Positions 23,402 through 35,875 of a stretch of 64,000 nucleotides of DNA are shown here, piece by piece. The notes below the pieces were generated by a model. The model ran no database searches. It was given only the letters and a program-made list of their open reading frames with translations, and was not told the origin of the DNA. This stretch comes from Zygaena filipendulae (Eukaryota; Arthropoda; Insecta; Lepidoptera; Zygaenidae). The stretch spans positions 6,602,001-6,666,000 of the forward strand of contig OU015650.1 of the NCBI GenBank assembly GCA_907165275.2, written 5' to 3'. The position numbers and the translations under genes are program-made. Position 1 is the stretch's first letter. Each line of letters opens with the position of its first letter.

Positions 23402-23638
23402 CGGCCGCACTCAAAGTCGACTTTAATGATTACTTAGTTAAGTATAGATTTTTAAAATAAAACTGCCGCAATCAGAGACGTTCAGTAAATTAATGTTAAT
23501 TAGCATTTAATGAGATGAAACTTAATTAGTTAAATGCCAATGAACATTAATTTATCAAACTTGTCTGATTGCGGCAGTTTTGTTTTAAAAATCTATACTT
23601 AACTAAGTAATCATTAAAGTCGACTCTGAGTGCGGCGG
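23402..23638. mobile_element. Foldback MITE with TAA target duplication (MITE-C)
   Basis: An almost complete palindrome: arms 23402-23475 and 23564-23638 match nearly base for base (CGGCCGCACTC against CCGCCGCACTC at the tips, then GTCGACTTTAATGATTACTT and AACTGCCGCAATCAGA). Weaker symmetry continues toward the centre. TAA flanks both ends (23399-23401, 23639-23641), which fits the 3-bp TWA target of PIF/Harbinger. No coding capacity. Confidence 0.85.
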
Positions 23639-23641
23639 TAA

Positions 23642-25334
23642 GCTTCATAGTTATTAATCTACCTATCATATTTACTTACCTAGTTACACCACAGTTATAT
23701 ACAGCGACGTAATAACAATTAAATAATATCTTATACTAGAGTTGTTAAATATATACTGTACATAAAGTTGTATTATTTAGCCTAACCTTGAATAAATATG
23801 ACAAAAAGTGCAACTACAAATTTTCCCTAGAGGATAGTCCGACATTTGAAGTACAATGTATTTTGCGACGAGATTTTCGTACTGAAAATATTTTGTGTTT
23901 TGCGAATCTACTCATAATAAACACTAAAAAAATTGCTCAAATTTTTCTCGCTTTGAGCTCAGATCGGATCTTAGATGACCTAATAAATATATTAGAAGTA
24001 GGTACTATTTAGATTTGTGAATGTCAAAGTCGTTAGAAATGGTAATACATATTTTATTTTATGGATTCAGAGTAGTCGAACGTGATGTGAATTCGATTTA
24101 CTGACTTAGAGATGTAGGGAACCATTTATTAGGTAATCCGAAATGCAACGCGCCACGCTCTCGAACGCTGCCCCGACGCAGTTATCGGGCATAACTTTAA
24201 ACTGTGACATCTTATTATTTTTGTACGAGCATTCAGATAAGTCGTGGTATACATTTGGTTGATATTCTGAGAATGTTTACTGACTAATTCCTATAGTAAA
24301 CATTGTAACTCTGTTAGTCTAAGACGATTTTGTCAATATACAAGCTTTACAAATAATGTACCTACTTATATATATTTTTGTCAGTTCTAATAATAATTAT
24401 CTGCATCTCCGAGATTAAGTGAACGCATGTCACTTCTATTCAAATCAAAGCTAATTAATGTGAAGGAAACAAGAATATTCGATTCACAAAATCTAATTTC
24501 TAATTCATTCTCTAACAGAACTGTAAAACTGGCCAAGTATAAACAAGAGTAGTTTTTAATTGAAATGGCAGGTACGCGGTTCCAAGCGACAAAGCCATAA
24601 CTCATATCAGGCCCTAGTTCCGTGCAGTTGCAGTGCTCATAGTACGGGGTCTAATTAATTGTTAGTTACCTAGCTACTCGCTAAGACATCGTCAGTTTAA
24701 TAATTATAACTTGCGAGGCGGGAACTCTACGATCTACACAAGTTGTAGAGGCACATGTTGTCGCTGGCAAAAACAATATAAATAACACAGGAACGTGACA
24801 AAACTGTTTGCGAGCGTCAGAACGTTAGTGGGTAGACATACATTGAGAAAAATGTTAGGACATTTTCACGACTGACGTTGGATTATTATGCCGTAAGTAT
24901 ACGTCGCATAGTAAAACAAAAGAAGAATTAAGTACAATCACTAGAGCAAATAAAAAGTAATAGAGCGTTTATGTTTTACGCGCCAATAGAGTAAAATTTC
25001 TTCGACGCTGTTCAAACTATGTAAAATTAAATGATCTATTATACACTGAGCGACCATTGATTGCAATTTGCACGTTACCGGCACGGCTACGCATCCAAAG
25101 CCCTTGGTCGCGCCTAAAAAGTTTTACTAGTGTTATTTTACATGCACACAAAACTCTCGACACGACCATATTATGCCTGTCATGAGTCTATCATTACGTT
25201 TTTATTCTAACGAAAGAAAGTAAACTCGGGTTGAGCGTACAGGAATACAGCAGTAAAGTCGAATTTTATTATTTTTTTAAGTGCAATCTTCGAGTGGCTT
25301 AAATATTCAAGAGCTAATTTTTATAAAGGGTTCA
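23642..25334. other. AT-rich noncoding stretch
   Basis: No gene recognised. TATAAATA at 24777 precedes a TCAG initiator-like word at 24817, but the spacing of about 40 bases is too long for a convincing core promoter. Confidence 0.55.
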
Positions 25335-25450
25335 CATTCGAAGGCTGTATGTCGCGGCCGCACCGGCGCCTCGTCAACGCGAGGCCGCTCGTTATGCCGA
25401 GCCCCGCGGCGTTGAAGACGCATCAACCAACTTACACACTCAACTTTCCA
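25335..25450. promoter_or_regulatory. Short CpG-rich islet
   Basis: GTCGCGGCCGCACCGGCGCC and neighbouring CpG-rich sequence. Minus-strand frame 25307-25525 (72 codons) crosses it but shows no domain. Function unassigned. Confidence 0.2.
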
Positions 25451-26184
25451 ATCCATTTCATACCCAATTCTCAACCTTAAACGCTTAAGATGACGAGCTC
25501 TAAAATATTTTTCAGACGTGCACATTTGACGCGGTGGCGTTTACAACCGTCTTCCTCATTACGTCTGTCGGTTTTATTGCCATCTCTTCGCAACATCAGT
25601 AAACGCCGCTCAGAAAAATATTTACATACCTACATCTTTCATAAATATTGGAAGCAAAAGCTACACTCGACAAACTAACACATCGTAGTGTAAACGTCGA
25701 TATAACTTTATTATTTAAAATTGTATGCAGCAAATGGTAATGGAAAACGGAACGAAATTTCGAATTTCGAAACGAATTCATGTTCATTTTACTTGCGTTA
25801 ATTGATCGTTATGAAAAAGACAAAATCATAATATGTACCTACCTACGCTAGGTATAAATATTTTTTTTTTCTTTCAATACACGTGTACGACGTAACGACA
25901 GTTAGTCCGTCAATTTTAATGACAGATTTTCCACATTGGTTTAATAGTCAATTTCAATTTATAAATGTAGGTACTATTATCCAATCCAGTTTGTGAATGC
26001 TTATTGCTCATTACGTATAACTATCCAAATCAAAATCATGGCAAATAAATACTATAGCCGTCCTCGAAAATGACTACATTTTTGTCACTTCAATAACTAT
26101 CATTTCAATGCAATAAGATTGAATAACTGTTATATAGGTACTTACTGCTATTTCTAAGATCACATGGATTTGAAAGTGGAAGTT
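25451..26184. other. AT-rich noncoding stretch
   Basis: Nothing recognised. Confidence 0.55.
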
Positions 26185-26318
26185 GGAAAGAGTGGAAATT
26201 GGAAAGTGGAACTCTGTGTTCATCACAGAAAGTCCACCCCTACCGGGAATCGACACCGGAACCTCTTGATTAGCGGGTAGGCGTGGTGACCTCCTGCGCC
26301 AATCAGGTCGTCTACCAT
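26185..26318 (-). mobile_element. tRNA-derived SINE, head region
   Basis: On the minus strand: GACCTGATTGGCGCAGGAGG (A-box-like), then GTAATC-type spacer, then GGTGTCGATTCCCGG, one change from the pol III B box GGTTCGATTCC. It continues TGGACTTTCTGTGATGAACA. Shares its whole head with the copy at 51596-51876; its 3' part is lost or rearranged. Confidence 0.65.
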
Positions 26319-26443
26319 TCAAACCCTCAAAAGCATAATTGTAACATTAAAACACCTTAATTTCGAAAAATCCTATAGCTTTCATGCTTTCAATAGATAT
26401 TTTCTTACACTAGGTATGACTGGTTTTATTTACTAGGTACCCA

Positions 26444-26600
26444 CTAGCTGTTCCCCGCGGTTTCACCCATTATAACTTCGGAGTTCCCGCAGATATTCCA
26501 GCATAAGAAGCATCCTATATGTGTTAATCCAAGTAATAAACTATCTGTGTGGCAGATTTTATTAAAATCTGTTCGGTAATTTTTGCGTGCTTTGGTAACA
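26444..26600 (-). mobile_element. Helitron-like element, truncated
   Basis: The 3' end is intact: CTAG at 26444 preceded by A, hairpin CCGCGGTTTCACCC decayed on one side, then TTCGGAGTTCCCGC. The body fades after TTTTTGCGTGCTTTGGTAACAA, and the 5' TC end is not recognisable. Confidence 0.55.
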
Positions 26601-26896
26601 AACACTACAGTATATTTTGTCCGATATTGCCCACAGCAAATATGTGTAGATAAATAAAGTTCTAAAATATATATGATATCATGCCTATCTGTACGGAACC
26701 CTCGATGTACGAGTGCGACTCGCACTTAGCCGGGTGTTTTAATAAACTTTCACAGGAAACACAGATTTCTTTGACGTTGGCTGCAGACACCCCGTCATTA
26801 TAGAGTGTGTTAAAGTTTACTTTGATCTCATACTTTTATATCGTGGAAACCAACCAACGATGCAGCATATACCTACTACTTGACATATAGGGATAC

Positions 26897-26953
26897 AAGC
26901 TTCTCCCGTGGTTTCATCCGCGTTAATTTCGATATTCTCGCTGGAATCATCAA
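26897..26953 (-). mobile_element. Helitron-like fragment cut by a piggyBac insertion
   Basis: AAGCTTCTCCCGTGGTTTC, ATCCGCGTTAATTTCGATAT and TCTCGCTGGAATCAT match the 3' portion of the family. It stops a few bases before the TTAA that flanks the piggyBac element. The expected remainder was not found after 28154, so the fragment may have been truncated earlier. Confidence 0.45.
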
Positions 26954-26957
26954 TTAA

Positions 26958-28150
26958 CCCTAGAAAGATAATCTGCGTAAAATTGACGCATATGCGTTCG
27001 AAATATTGCTCTCCCGTTTTTAATTTTGCGAATCTGTTGCTGTGCTTTTAGGACATCTCTCACGTTGCTTAGACCTTCCGTGAGGCGCATGTCTCACTGA
27101 GGTAAGTGTCATCAATTTGGAAATATAACTACCACGTGAGTCAAAATGACGCATGATTATCTTTTAAGTGATTTTTGAGATTTTCACCTAAATAGACATT
27201 CATGCTGTTTTTTTATCTGATGATACTTGTTACTTTGTTTTATGTATTATTTATATATTTTCGTAGATATCCTGATAAAATAACGCGATAATGGACAGTA
27301 GAATTTTGGGAGAAGATCGAATCATGAGCGTTTTTTTAGAGCGTGATGACGAAGCCGTCTGTGAGGACATGAGAGTGAAGACGAGGTGCAGAGTGACTTC
27401 GAAAAAGGTTTTATGACTAAGGAGAGAGAAGACAAGGCGACGTCCAGCAGAAACGAACCCTTACACGAAGAAATGATTCAGCAACTGGCTTCTTTCTCGG
27501 CTTCTCATCGAATACTGAACTTGCCAAAGCGGACTGTTAAGAGGCAAGGATTGCTGGTCGACTTTGAAGGTCACAAGACGTAACAGAGTATCAGCACTGA
27601 ATATTGTTAGATGTCAAAGGAGTCCGACATGTATATGATCCTCTCAAGATTAAAATTTTTTTTACTTATGAAATAATATCTATCGAAATTGTAAGATGGA
27701 CAAATACCGAGATATCGTTGGAACGGAAATCTATGATTGTTGCTATATTTCATGACAAGAATGAATGAATCCGTGCTTTGATTGGCATCCTGATGATGAC
27801 AGCAGTGAGGAAAAAATACGACGAAAGGCAAATGCATCGTGAAAATGCAAAAAAATCTATTTGCCGACAACATAATATACCTGGATATGGAAGAAAGTTG
27901 TATCTGACTTATTGGAATATAACTATATGTTCCTATCATGTGATATATATAATGTCTTTATTACTGAGTTAATAACTTAAAATGGCTGATAATTAGGAAA
28001 AAAAAGTTATCAGAGTGTAAAAAAATAATACTGGTAAAGTTTATTTAAATCAATAAATAAAAAATCACATTACTGCTACTTAAAACTTATGCGTCAATTT
28101 TACGCATGATTATCTTCTACGTACATCAAAATATGATTATCTTTCTAGGG
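26958..28150 (+). mobile_element. Internally deleted piggyBac element
   Basis: The termini are piggyBac-like: left CCCTAGAAAGATAATCTGCG, right ...GATTATCTTTCTAGGG, with TTAA at 26954-26957 and 28151-28154. Internal sequence repeats of the piggyBac type (GCGTAAAATTGACGCAT left, ATGCGTCAATTTTACGCAT right) are kept at both ends. About 1193 bp, roughly half the length of the classic element. Inside are transposase remnants with a large deletion. Confidence 0.9.
27291..27968 (+). pseudogene. piggyBac transposase pseudogene with internal deletion
   Basis: From an ATG at 27291 the translation in shifting frames follows the N-terminal region of piggyBac transposase: an acidic leader, SASHRILNLPKRTV (in the open frame 27386-27583), then VSALNIV, YDPLKIKFFF, IVRWTNTEISLERKSM and GILMMTAVRK. 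It then jumps to the C-terminal Cys-rich end (KIRRKANASCKNAKKSIC, about 27808-27862). The DDD catalytic core between these two parts is missing. Frameshifts near 27385 and 27575 and stops break the frame. Several of the Cys residues of the C-terminal zinc-binding domain are changed. It is a nonfunctional relic that depends on transposase in trans, if mobile at all. Family assignment rests on motifs recalled from piggyBac. Confidence 0.85.
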
Positions 28151-28154
28151 TTAA

Positions 28155-28935
28155 ACATGAAATTAATATTCATATTATTATCTAACATCTATACCTACAT
28201 AATATAAAATTACATTTCCCAACGGACTGATAAATGTTACTTCAATGCCCAAACTAAATGGGTCTTGATACATAAAATTTTGCGCAAGGCAAAAGCACTT
28301 AGAAAGGGTTTTTAAAAATTCAAATCTTAAGGGGAGGAAAAGGAAAGTGAAAGTTTGTACCGTTGGATTTGCGGTTACGAGTCACGGAAATCGATATTTG
28401 GGCTTTACCTTTGAAATAAACACGTATTTTGAGATTTTAAAGGATTTTAGTAATTCAAACCATAATGCTAAATGATTAAAATGCGAATTAAAAGCGAGTA
28501 GCTAGTAATATTTATGATATATAAATAGAAAGAAAGAAAGAAGAAATAGACATGCGATTAATTTTGTGCAGGATGATAGTTATACTAACAACGATAAATT
28601 ACCATGACAGTCTAAGAAGAGCTTAGATTTAATCTCGTTTGCGGCAAACCTGGTCAAAGTAAGGTACCTACATAAATCGTCACCCACACTAGTCTTTGAC
28701 GAGTACATGCATATTTTATCTCATATAAACAAAACAGAGAGCGAAGGGACTTGGAATAGTGAAAACAATGGCATAAAGACCTTCCTCAAGGATTTAAAGA
28801 TAACAAAAAAAAAACCGTCAGCCGGCAGGACACGGTCACGAGCTCACGTAATCCAAACAGATAGATCTTACTGTCACCGTCACGTTGTCGCTGCAGGCTG
28901 GGCGTGCCAGCGAGTTTACTGTACGTACATACCTG
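28155..28935. other. Noncoding stretch
   Basis: No gene. An AGAA/GAAA purine run lies at 28526-28545. A 90-codon frame at 28707-28979 runs into MITE-B and has no domain. Confidence 0.55.
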
Positions 28936-29110
28936 CCCTCTTAGCCAAGTTGAACAACACTATAATCTTTAACACATAGAAAACAAAGGAACGTATCGTC
29001 ATGTTAGCTGGTCAAGAAAAAATGAACTTTTGATTGGACGGTTTTACGTGACCACGTGACATGACGATAGGTTTCTTAGCTTTCTATAGATCGTCAACTT
29101 GTCTAAGGGG
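28936..29110. mobile_element. MITE family B, copy 2
   Basis: Matches the copy at 5731-5914: CCCTCTTAGCCAAGTTG, ATAGAAAAC, CGTATCGTCATGT at the left, and the inverted GACATGACGATAGGTTTC, CAACTTGTCTAAGGGG at the right. Both copies are preceded by CCTGCC, which may belong to the terminus. Confidence 0.75.
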
Positions 29111-30419
29111 TCTAGAGACCGATCGCTCTGTTTTCGAACAGTATAAGGTACCAATACAAAAACGTGAAATATCTCTTTTGTTTTTAGATTTCTTTAGATA
29201 AGGACCGCTCGTTCAAATTCGGGCAAAGGTTAACCAACATTATTTAAGATATTAAATACGAATCGATGTCATCTTCAAAATAAAAAGCGCGATACAAAAG
29301 TGTTTAAAATATTGTTTTAATATTTGACCTTTTAAAGGCTTTGTTTTGGTAATAGTTTTATGAAATAGCGCAATCGACCTTCTGCTACCTACCACTGCCA
29401 ACATACTCGCCAGATAAGCTGCAAATGCAGTATATACGTAATGCAGTATAAGTAATAGCTAATACCCAAAGACATAAATGGTTTCTGCTAATATGTAAGT
29501 ACTTTGCTTTTCGGTCTGTGTGTCTTATAATGTGTCAGCGTTTTTTTGTTTTCTGTAAACGTATACTTTTCAGAAATCTTTACCCCGATTTATATTTACG
29601 ATAAAGACTTAATTTCTTCTTCAATGATTTGGGACCAAAACTGTTAATGTATAAAAACCTTTTAATTTTCAAATTGGAAATATAAGAATAATAACACAAT
29701 ATACCTACATAGAAATAGTTATTGAAAATATTCAAATCCTCAAAATATAATTAATGAATGTGGTTTCCAATTTTATGAACAAACCAAATTTCATGAGCGG
29801 TAACTGTGATTGTTCTCGTGCCGAAATAACTTCAATCATTGGAGTCGCATGAACATAAAAATTAAAATAATTGCATCATAAAATTTATTTTATTTTTATT
29901 GTGTTCACACAACACGTGTCACGTACGTTAATGTGACCGCAATACGTTTCTGAATTCAGCTCACAACGGCATGCAAACAGGCTTTTGAAAAAATTCAACC
30001 TCCCATACGTGACGTAAACTACATGTGCAATCTATCCATATTGTTAAGTCTATAATTATTATATACTACAGAATAACACTGTAGGTAAGTATTAGTAGAC
30101 AACACAAGTCAACACGAATTTTGTGCCTGAGTTCTTTGTACCCGATTTTGATTTCTTATGCCTTTTTCTCGTAAAGTTTGCTTTTGTAGCTATCAGAATG
30201 AAATTTCAAATTTTAAAGAAAATCGCTATTTTTTTTCTTTCAGTTATACATTAAAAGAAAACAATAATTGATTTATTTATTTATATCACTTTTATTCACT
30301 AAAAACAGTTAAAAAAAAAAAAAAAATAGTAATTAACTTTCAAAAATGGATTTTTTGGTGCAAACGAACTTTCCCGAATCAACCCCAAATATACCTAATG
30401 TTTTTACTGTATTGTCCTT
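29111..30419. other. AT-rich noncoding stretch
   Basis: No gene or clear element recognised; long poly-A at 30309-30325. Confidence 0.6.
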
Positions 30420-30712
30420 GATTTCACTACTCGAAATCCAAGCGATTTAAAAAATTCTTTCACCATTTGAATGCTACATGATCACTGATTAATATAGGCT
30501 ACATTGTAATCCAGAGTTCCCGCGGGAACTCCAAAATTATCGCTGGTGAAAATGTGCGAAACAGCTATCTCTGGATCTACTGAACCGATTTTAAAAATTC
30601 TTTCACTTACAGGAAGCTACAGTGATCCTGAGTGACATAAGGTACTTTTTATCCTGGAATTCTTACGGGAACTCTGAAATTGCCGCAGTCGAAACCGCGG
30701 GGTAGAGCTATA
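30420..30712 (+). mobile_element. Two degraded Helitron-like units in tandem
   Basis: Two consecutive partial units share ATTTTAAAAATTCTTTCAC-type sequence, then AGTTCCCGCGGGAACTCC (unit 1, ending near AACAGCTA at 30562) and TCTTACGGGAACTCTGAAAT with GAAACCGCGGGGTAGAGCTA (unit 2). Same orientation, terminal CTAG decayed to GCTAT. Confidence 0.55.
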
Positions 30713-31677
30713 CTTTAATAAATTCTCCGAAAATGTACCAAAGAGATTCCACGTCATTTTTACATATTTTGGAAGACATTTCAACGCTCAGACAAACAAA
30801 ACACGTCGTTTCTCTAAAAAGTATGTGCGTACACTTTGTGACTGCTTTACCTACCGCTTCCCGTTCCACTCCCGATATTCCCCCGCTCCCTTCTCACTTG
30901 CTTATTAAGAATGGCAATCTCTAAGAATTTGGCAAAAATCATATATTTTTATTTATCATTATATACAGTACAAAAGCAAACTTTTTTTTATAAATTGAGT
31001 TTTTGGTTATTTTTTTATGTAAACAATCAGACAATAGTCATTAAATAACAGACACAAAAAAAAAGTTTTTTTTTGTTGACTTGTGTTATACCTTATGCTC
31101 ATCAAGCTTAGCTAATTAAGCTTTCCTAACTTTTTTTAACTCATTTTTTGTGTATTCTGTCCCGTATTATCAGAAATTGTTTTTTTTTTGTTCTTCAAAA
31201 AACCAAACCAAATCATTGAACTTTTGAATATTGATTTCCGAGTGTAAATGAGAAAAAAAATAACCGTGAAGTGCCGTTCTTGCTGGGTTCAGGAAAATAA
31301 GAAATAATAGAATACATAGGTCACAGGCACACAGACTCACAGGTAGTTTATGAACACACGTCATACTGTACCAGCACAGTGGTTTTCAATAAAACGTAGT
31401 TCATGATAGTAACGTGAAACAGGTCCTTTTGTATGTACCTACTCAGTGCCCAAGCGACGCGTTGTAATTGGAACGAAACTAGAATATCTGTATACTATAC
31501 TATGCACAGCACTGCGAGTATTTTAAAGTTCCTACATACTAATAGTATTTCTATAGCTTGAGCAGTGGAATTATTCGTGAACAAAAGATTTTATAAAATT
31601 AAACTTAATTTTTTGGTCGCAGTAGAAAAGAACAACGTTACATTACGTAACACTTGTTACATAAATTTATTTACACA
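30713..31677. other. Noncoding stretch
   Basis: No supported gene. Several long T runs between 30980 and 31190. Confidence 0.55.
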
Positions 31678-31871
31678 CTAGCTTTTCCCCGCATTACACC
31701 TGCATTAATTTCGGAGTTCCCGCAGAAATTCCGAGATGTACCCTATGTCTTTCTCTGTACCCCTGGCAACGTGCATGCAAAATTTCATCATGATCGGTCG
31801 AGCCCTAAAGGCGTGAAAGCGTTACAAACAAACAAAAAAACTCACTTTCGGATTTATTATATTAGTAAGGA
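31678..31871 (-). mobile_element. Helitron-like element, near full length
   Basis: On the minus strand 5'-TCCTTACTAATATAATAAATC to CTAG-3'. Flanks are A (complement of 31872) and T (complement of 31677). Family words AAATTTCATCATGATCGG and CGGAGTTCCCGC are present; the hairpin is eroded (CCCCGCATTACACCTGC). The 82-codon frame over it is not a gene. Confidence 0.7.
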
Positions 31872-33060
31872 TTGTAATAGTAGAGATTTAGAACTTTCAT
31901 AAGTTTTTAACGACATTAATATGCTTGATTTTTACTATCGACAAATGGCATTATTAATACTCTACTTATCTACTCCACTGTCTACTCTACATACTCACTC
32001 AAACACCTATACCTACAGGCATCTGTTTTTTTTTTGTATAATTTAATATTTACGTCATAGCGAATATGGAGGAACATATTTGAACTATACGATGGTTATG
32101 GTGATATCGACTAGAAATTTAAAAGTTTTTGATGTAACAACCAAAACTCATGATTATTTGGCCATGAATGATTTCGGTCTATGCCCGATTTTCTGTCTGG
32201 GCATAGACAGATGAACTGCCCGATGAACACAGGACAAGTTCCATGGTGTAACATACGTGCACGATAATATTTTGTGATCATTATTAATGAATAGTCAAAA
32301 TAATAAAAGAGCCTTCGTACAAAAGACTTTCTTACTTTCTTACCTTAAAGGTGACGCCCACGTTTGTAAAATGTAGAGTATTCGATCGGACGAATGTTAC
32401 AAGATGAAAGCGTGTTTGTCTGTAGTATTTTTTGTTTTCTCACGATGCAATTTAATTTAATAGGTAGCTATTCGTGTAATAAGATTGTACTTTGCTAACA
32501 CTAGAGGAAATTTTTAATGCCACTCACGTTTCAACGATTGGAACAATTCCAAACAGTAGTAGTTTCAGGTATATGAAACTCAGTGAGTTTCTGTTTATTT
32601 TCTCTTTCTGTCGTAAAACAAGACGTGCTTTTATTTAATAACCAAAAGTTTCTTCGTAAATCGATAATGATTTATTATCATATTTTGTTTAACTTTTGTC
32701 TTGTATATATTAGGTATGACCAAATAAATGTTGATTAGTACTTTCTATTTTTTATTTGCCTGAGTTTAATCTTTTAGTTCTTTTTCTTTTAGAATCTTTT
32801 TTTTTTATTTATTAAGGTTACCAAACGGTAGTCACATTGATATATAATTAAATAATAATTAAATGCTATCAGTGATAAATGCGCTACCAGCACCGTCAAC
32901 AAAATATTACTAAATATAACTGTAGAGATGGAGGAGTAGAAGTGAGTAATAGATACAAACAAACGTAGGTAATGATGTGTTACTTTGAAAGTAGATAAAC
33001 ATAGAATATGCAATTCACAAATTTGAGAAGTAATTTTGAGAAGTGCTCATTTGAGAAGTA
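31872..33060. other. AT-rich noncoding stretch
   Basis: No gene. A 10-bp perfect stem (GTCTATGCCC...GGGCATAGAC) with a 12-base loop lies at 32177-32208. Confidence 0.55.
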
Positions 33061-33528
33061 TCTATACTTATAATAAAACTATAGAGAGGTCAATTCTGTA
33101 CATTGAATATAAATTTAAAATTAATATTGGAGGATGAATAGAGATCGATACTGATGCCAAAAATGCAATCAGTAAATTTTTTGTCTGTCTGTATGAGCAC
33201 GCATGTCTCAATAACTACTGAAGGGATTTTAACCAAACTTGGTACGATTGTAGTCCATACTCCTGGGCAGGTTATAGGCTATATAACATAATGCTAAGAC
33301 ACATAGGAGCTGAGCAGTGACGATAAATTTGAAGCAAGTCGTATGAAAATGTACTTTCGAGCTCTTATCCTCGCATACGTTTACTCAATCACGCAAAAAC
33401 GACTGAATGGATTTGGATGAAATTTGGCATGCATGTTGTCAGGGGTACAGAAAAGGACATAGAGTACTTTTTATCCTGGAATTTTTGCGGGAACTCCGAA
33501 ATCGGAAATTACCGCGGGGCACAGCTAG
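33061..33528 (+). mobile_element. Long Helitron-like element
   Basis: Starts TCTATACTTATAATAAAACT after an A and ends CCGCGGGGCACAGCTAG before a T. At 468 bp it is about twice the usual length. An extra internal part (about 33180-33360, including TGTCTGTCTGTATG and a Helitron-like second half) precedes the standard body (TGAATGGATTTGGATGAAAT, GGGGTACAGAAAAGGACAT). It may be a fusion of two units. TCCCTAATAA follows the CTAG, resembling another 5' end. Confidence 0.6.
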
Positions 33529-35705
33529 TCCCTAATAAGAATTGGCAATAGGTTCTAATGGGAAATCCACATTTGCATATTTTGTAAAGGGCATTATCTG
33601 CATCCAAACCTTTAGTTGAATACATAAGTACGAGATAAATAAGATTAAACATATATAAAAGTGTGTATATTTTAACCTTATAATAGGCTTTAATTATTTT
33701 TTTTTATTAAATCTTCACTTGAACCAAACGGGGAATCATATTTGCTGTATCATGCATTGCCGGTACATACATTTTATATTGGGCTAGGAACCACCAAGCT
33801 GAATGCTAGCTCTGAGCGTGACTCCACAAAAACCACTACATTTTGTATGTTAAATATAAATTTTATCATAATCATTTGCATAGTAAACCAGTTCGTATAC
33901 GATAAACGCTCTCTTAATATCGAACCTAATTATTATTGGTCTTTGTGTTTAAATTTTTAGAGGATTTTTATTTAAATTGTTGTATGGTTGCGTCGGCGTT
34001 GTAACCCACATCGGAACTAAAAGAACTTGTAGGTAGGTACCTAAATTATTATATTTGAGACTTTTACTTATTTAATAATTAAGAATATAAAGACCAAATG
34101 ATAACATTAGTTTTTATTAAATGTATTTATTAAAATATGTTTATCACACTCGCTATCTTGCGTTCTATGTATACGAGTACTTGAGCATGACTCAAAAGAC
34201 CCAACACCTCAGTCACGACCTTGTTACTAGTTTACATATTAAAATCCGCTTACTGATTCCAACTCAGTATGTTTGATAATGATCTCGAGATTTTCTAAAC
34301 TTGATACATAATATGTAGGTATACATAGAACTTACGTTTATAAGTAAAATGTTATTTCAGTCAATATATTGTCTTCCTACCCATCATAAATATGTAAAGG
34401 TATGCGGCAAGCAATACTGTATTAATATTATCAAAGATATTAACATGATAAAGTACAAGTAAAAGTATTTCGTTACACTAAACGGACTAACACATTAGGA
34501 GGGGATACATCTCATAACATCCACATAAATTGAACTGTGACATAAAGTGTCACATAAACTTGATTTATCTTATGTGAGCTACCAAAGTAACGTATGCCAC
34601 CACAACCGTCGGTGTTTTAGTGTAAAAACATAACACTTATTTCCATCACAGCTTACGTTTAGGTAGGTATATAAAATTTTACATAGGTACTTAAAATAAA
34701 TAATCTTGTGTGGAGTGGATAGAAAATTTCTTTTTTTTATTCAGGAATTTACTTGACTTTTATTTGTTATTTTCTCGTAATAATAGGTGTTAATCACATT
34801 ACACCATTAGCATTGTTGTGAAAATGAAAACAATAATACAAACACACAACTTTGTTTTGTTTAAATTTTACTAAGTATACATTCAAATATACATGCTCCA
34901 CCTTACTTAAATATTTGAAGTCACGAATTCAAAACGAGGAGCTTGTCGAAAGAGCTTTCCTGTTGAGTAGTTTTGAAACGCAGACTTATTCCCAAGATAA
35001 ACTTATAAAGTTATAAATGAGAGGATTGTGGAGAAAGTGCATTTTCTTAACTAGGTATTTAAAGCTTTCCTTTCAACTTCATTCATTCAGTTATAATTCA
35101 TTCAAAATTTTGATTCCGATTATAAGAATTTCGAAGTAACAAAGAATTATTTTAGTAGCTGTAAAGTGTGATTCTGGTTTAATGATTTTTCATTTTTGTC
35201 TTTTTTAGAGTTCCAAATCTCGGAATAAAAAGAAACCCTCTTCGTTTTCCGTCCATCTATCTCGCTCCTTTATCCTAGAAAATTGAAATTACTTCATATA
35301 CCTACCTATAGGTAGATCTGAAATTGCTTGGAGGTGTGAAAAATCAACCCGCTGAGTCTAAATGAATGCAATCAAAAGAAATGCGGCACTTTGACAGTAG
35401 CAAGGGAGTCAAAACCTATAAAATACTTTTTGTTGAAATAGAATCATGTTTCGGAAAACCTGGAAACCTTTGCACGCAGCATTAGTTCTACTGATTCCTT
35501 TAATGCACCTAACTGTCTAACATTTGTGGTTGTATTTGAAATCACAAATTGCATAAATACATATTTAAAAAAGCTCTGCACTGTTTTTATTTGCAATCAT
35601 GCAACATTGTGCAAATCGACATTCACAAAAGAAAGAAATGTTGCATTTCAGCAAAAATATGGTTCGTTTGAATAAAATTAACTATATGCGCTCTACTATC
35701 TACTT
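33529..35705. other. AT-rich noncoding stretch
   Basis: No gene. An imperfect hairpin around TGTGACATAAAGTGTCACA lies at about 34535-34553. AGTTCCAAATCTCGGAATAA near 35210 may be a very old Helitron-like scrap. Confidence 0.55.
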
Positions 35706-35875
35706 ATATATAAAAGCGAAATGTCACTTAAGTACTGACTAAATACGAAATGTCGAAAATTACTCGAACTATTAAGCTGAAAGGCAGCTGGAGACGTCAG
35801 CTAAGAACGTATTTCACGGATTTCCCGCGAGAACTTCTATCTACATCAACGTGAGTCCGGGGGAAACCGCGAGTA
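35706..35875 (+). mobile_element. Degraded Helitron-like relative (subfamily with ATATAAAAGCGAAA start)
   Basis: ATATATAAAAGCGAAATGTC, TGACTAAATACGAAAT, AGCTGAAAG, AGACGTCAGCTAAGAACG and GATTTCCCGCGAGAACTTC match the element at 42340-42530 in order. It ends in a decayed GGGGGAAACCGCGAG hairpin arm without CTAG. Confidence 0.5.

Noticed and set aside
24777..24820. TATAAATA plus TCAG as a core promoter
   Set aside because: The spacing of about 40 bases is longer than the usual 25-31, and no exon follows.
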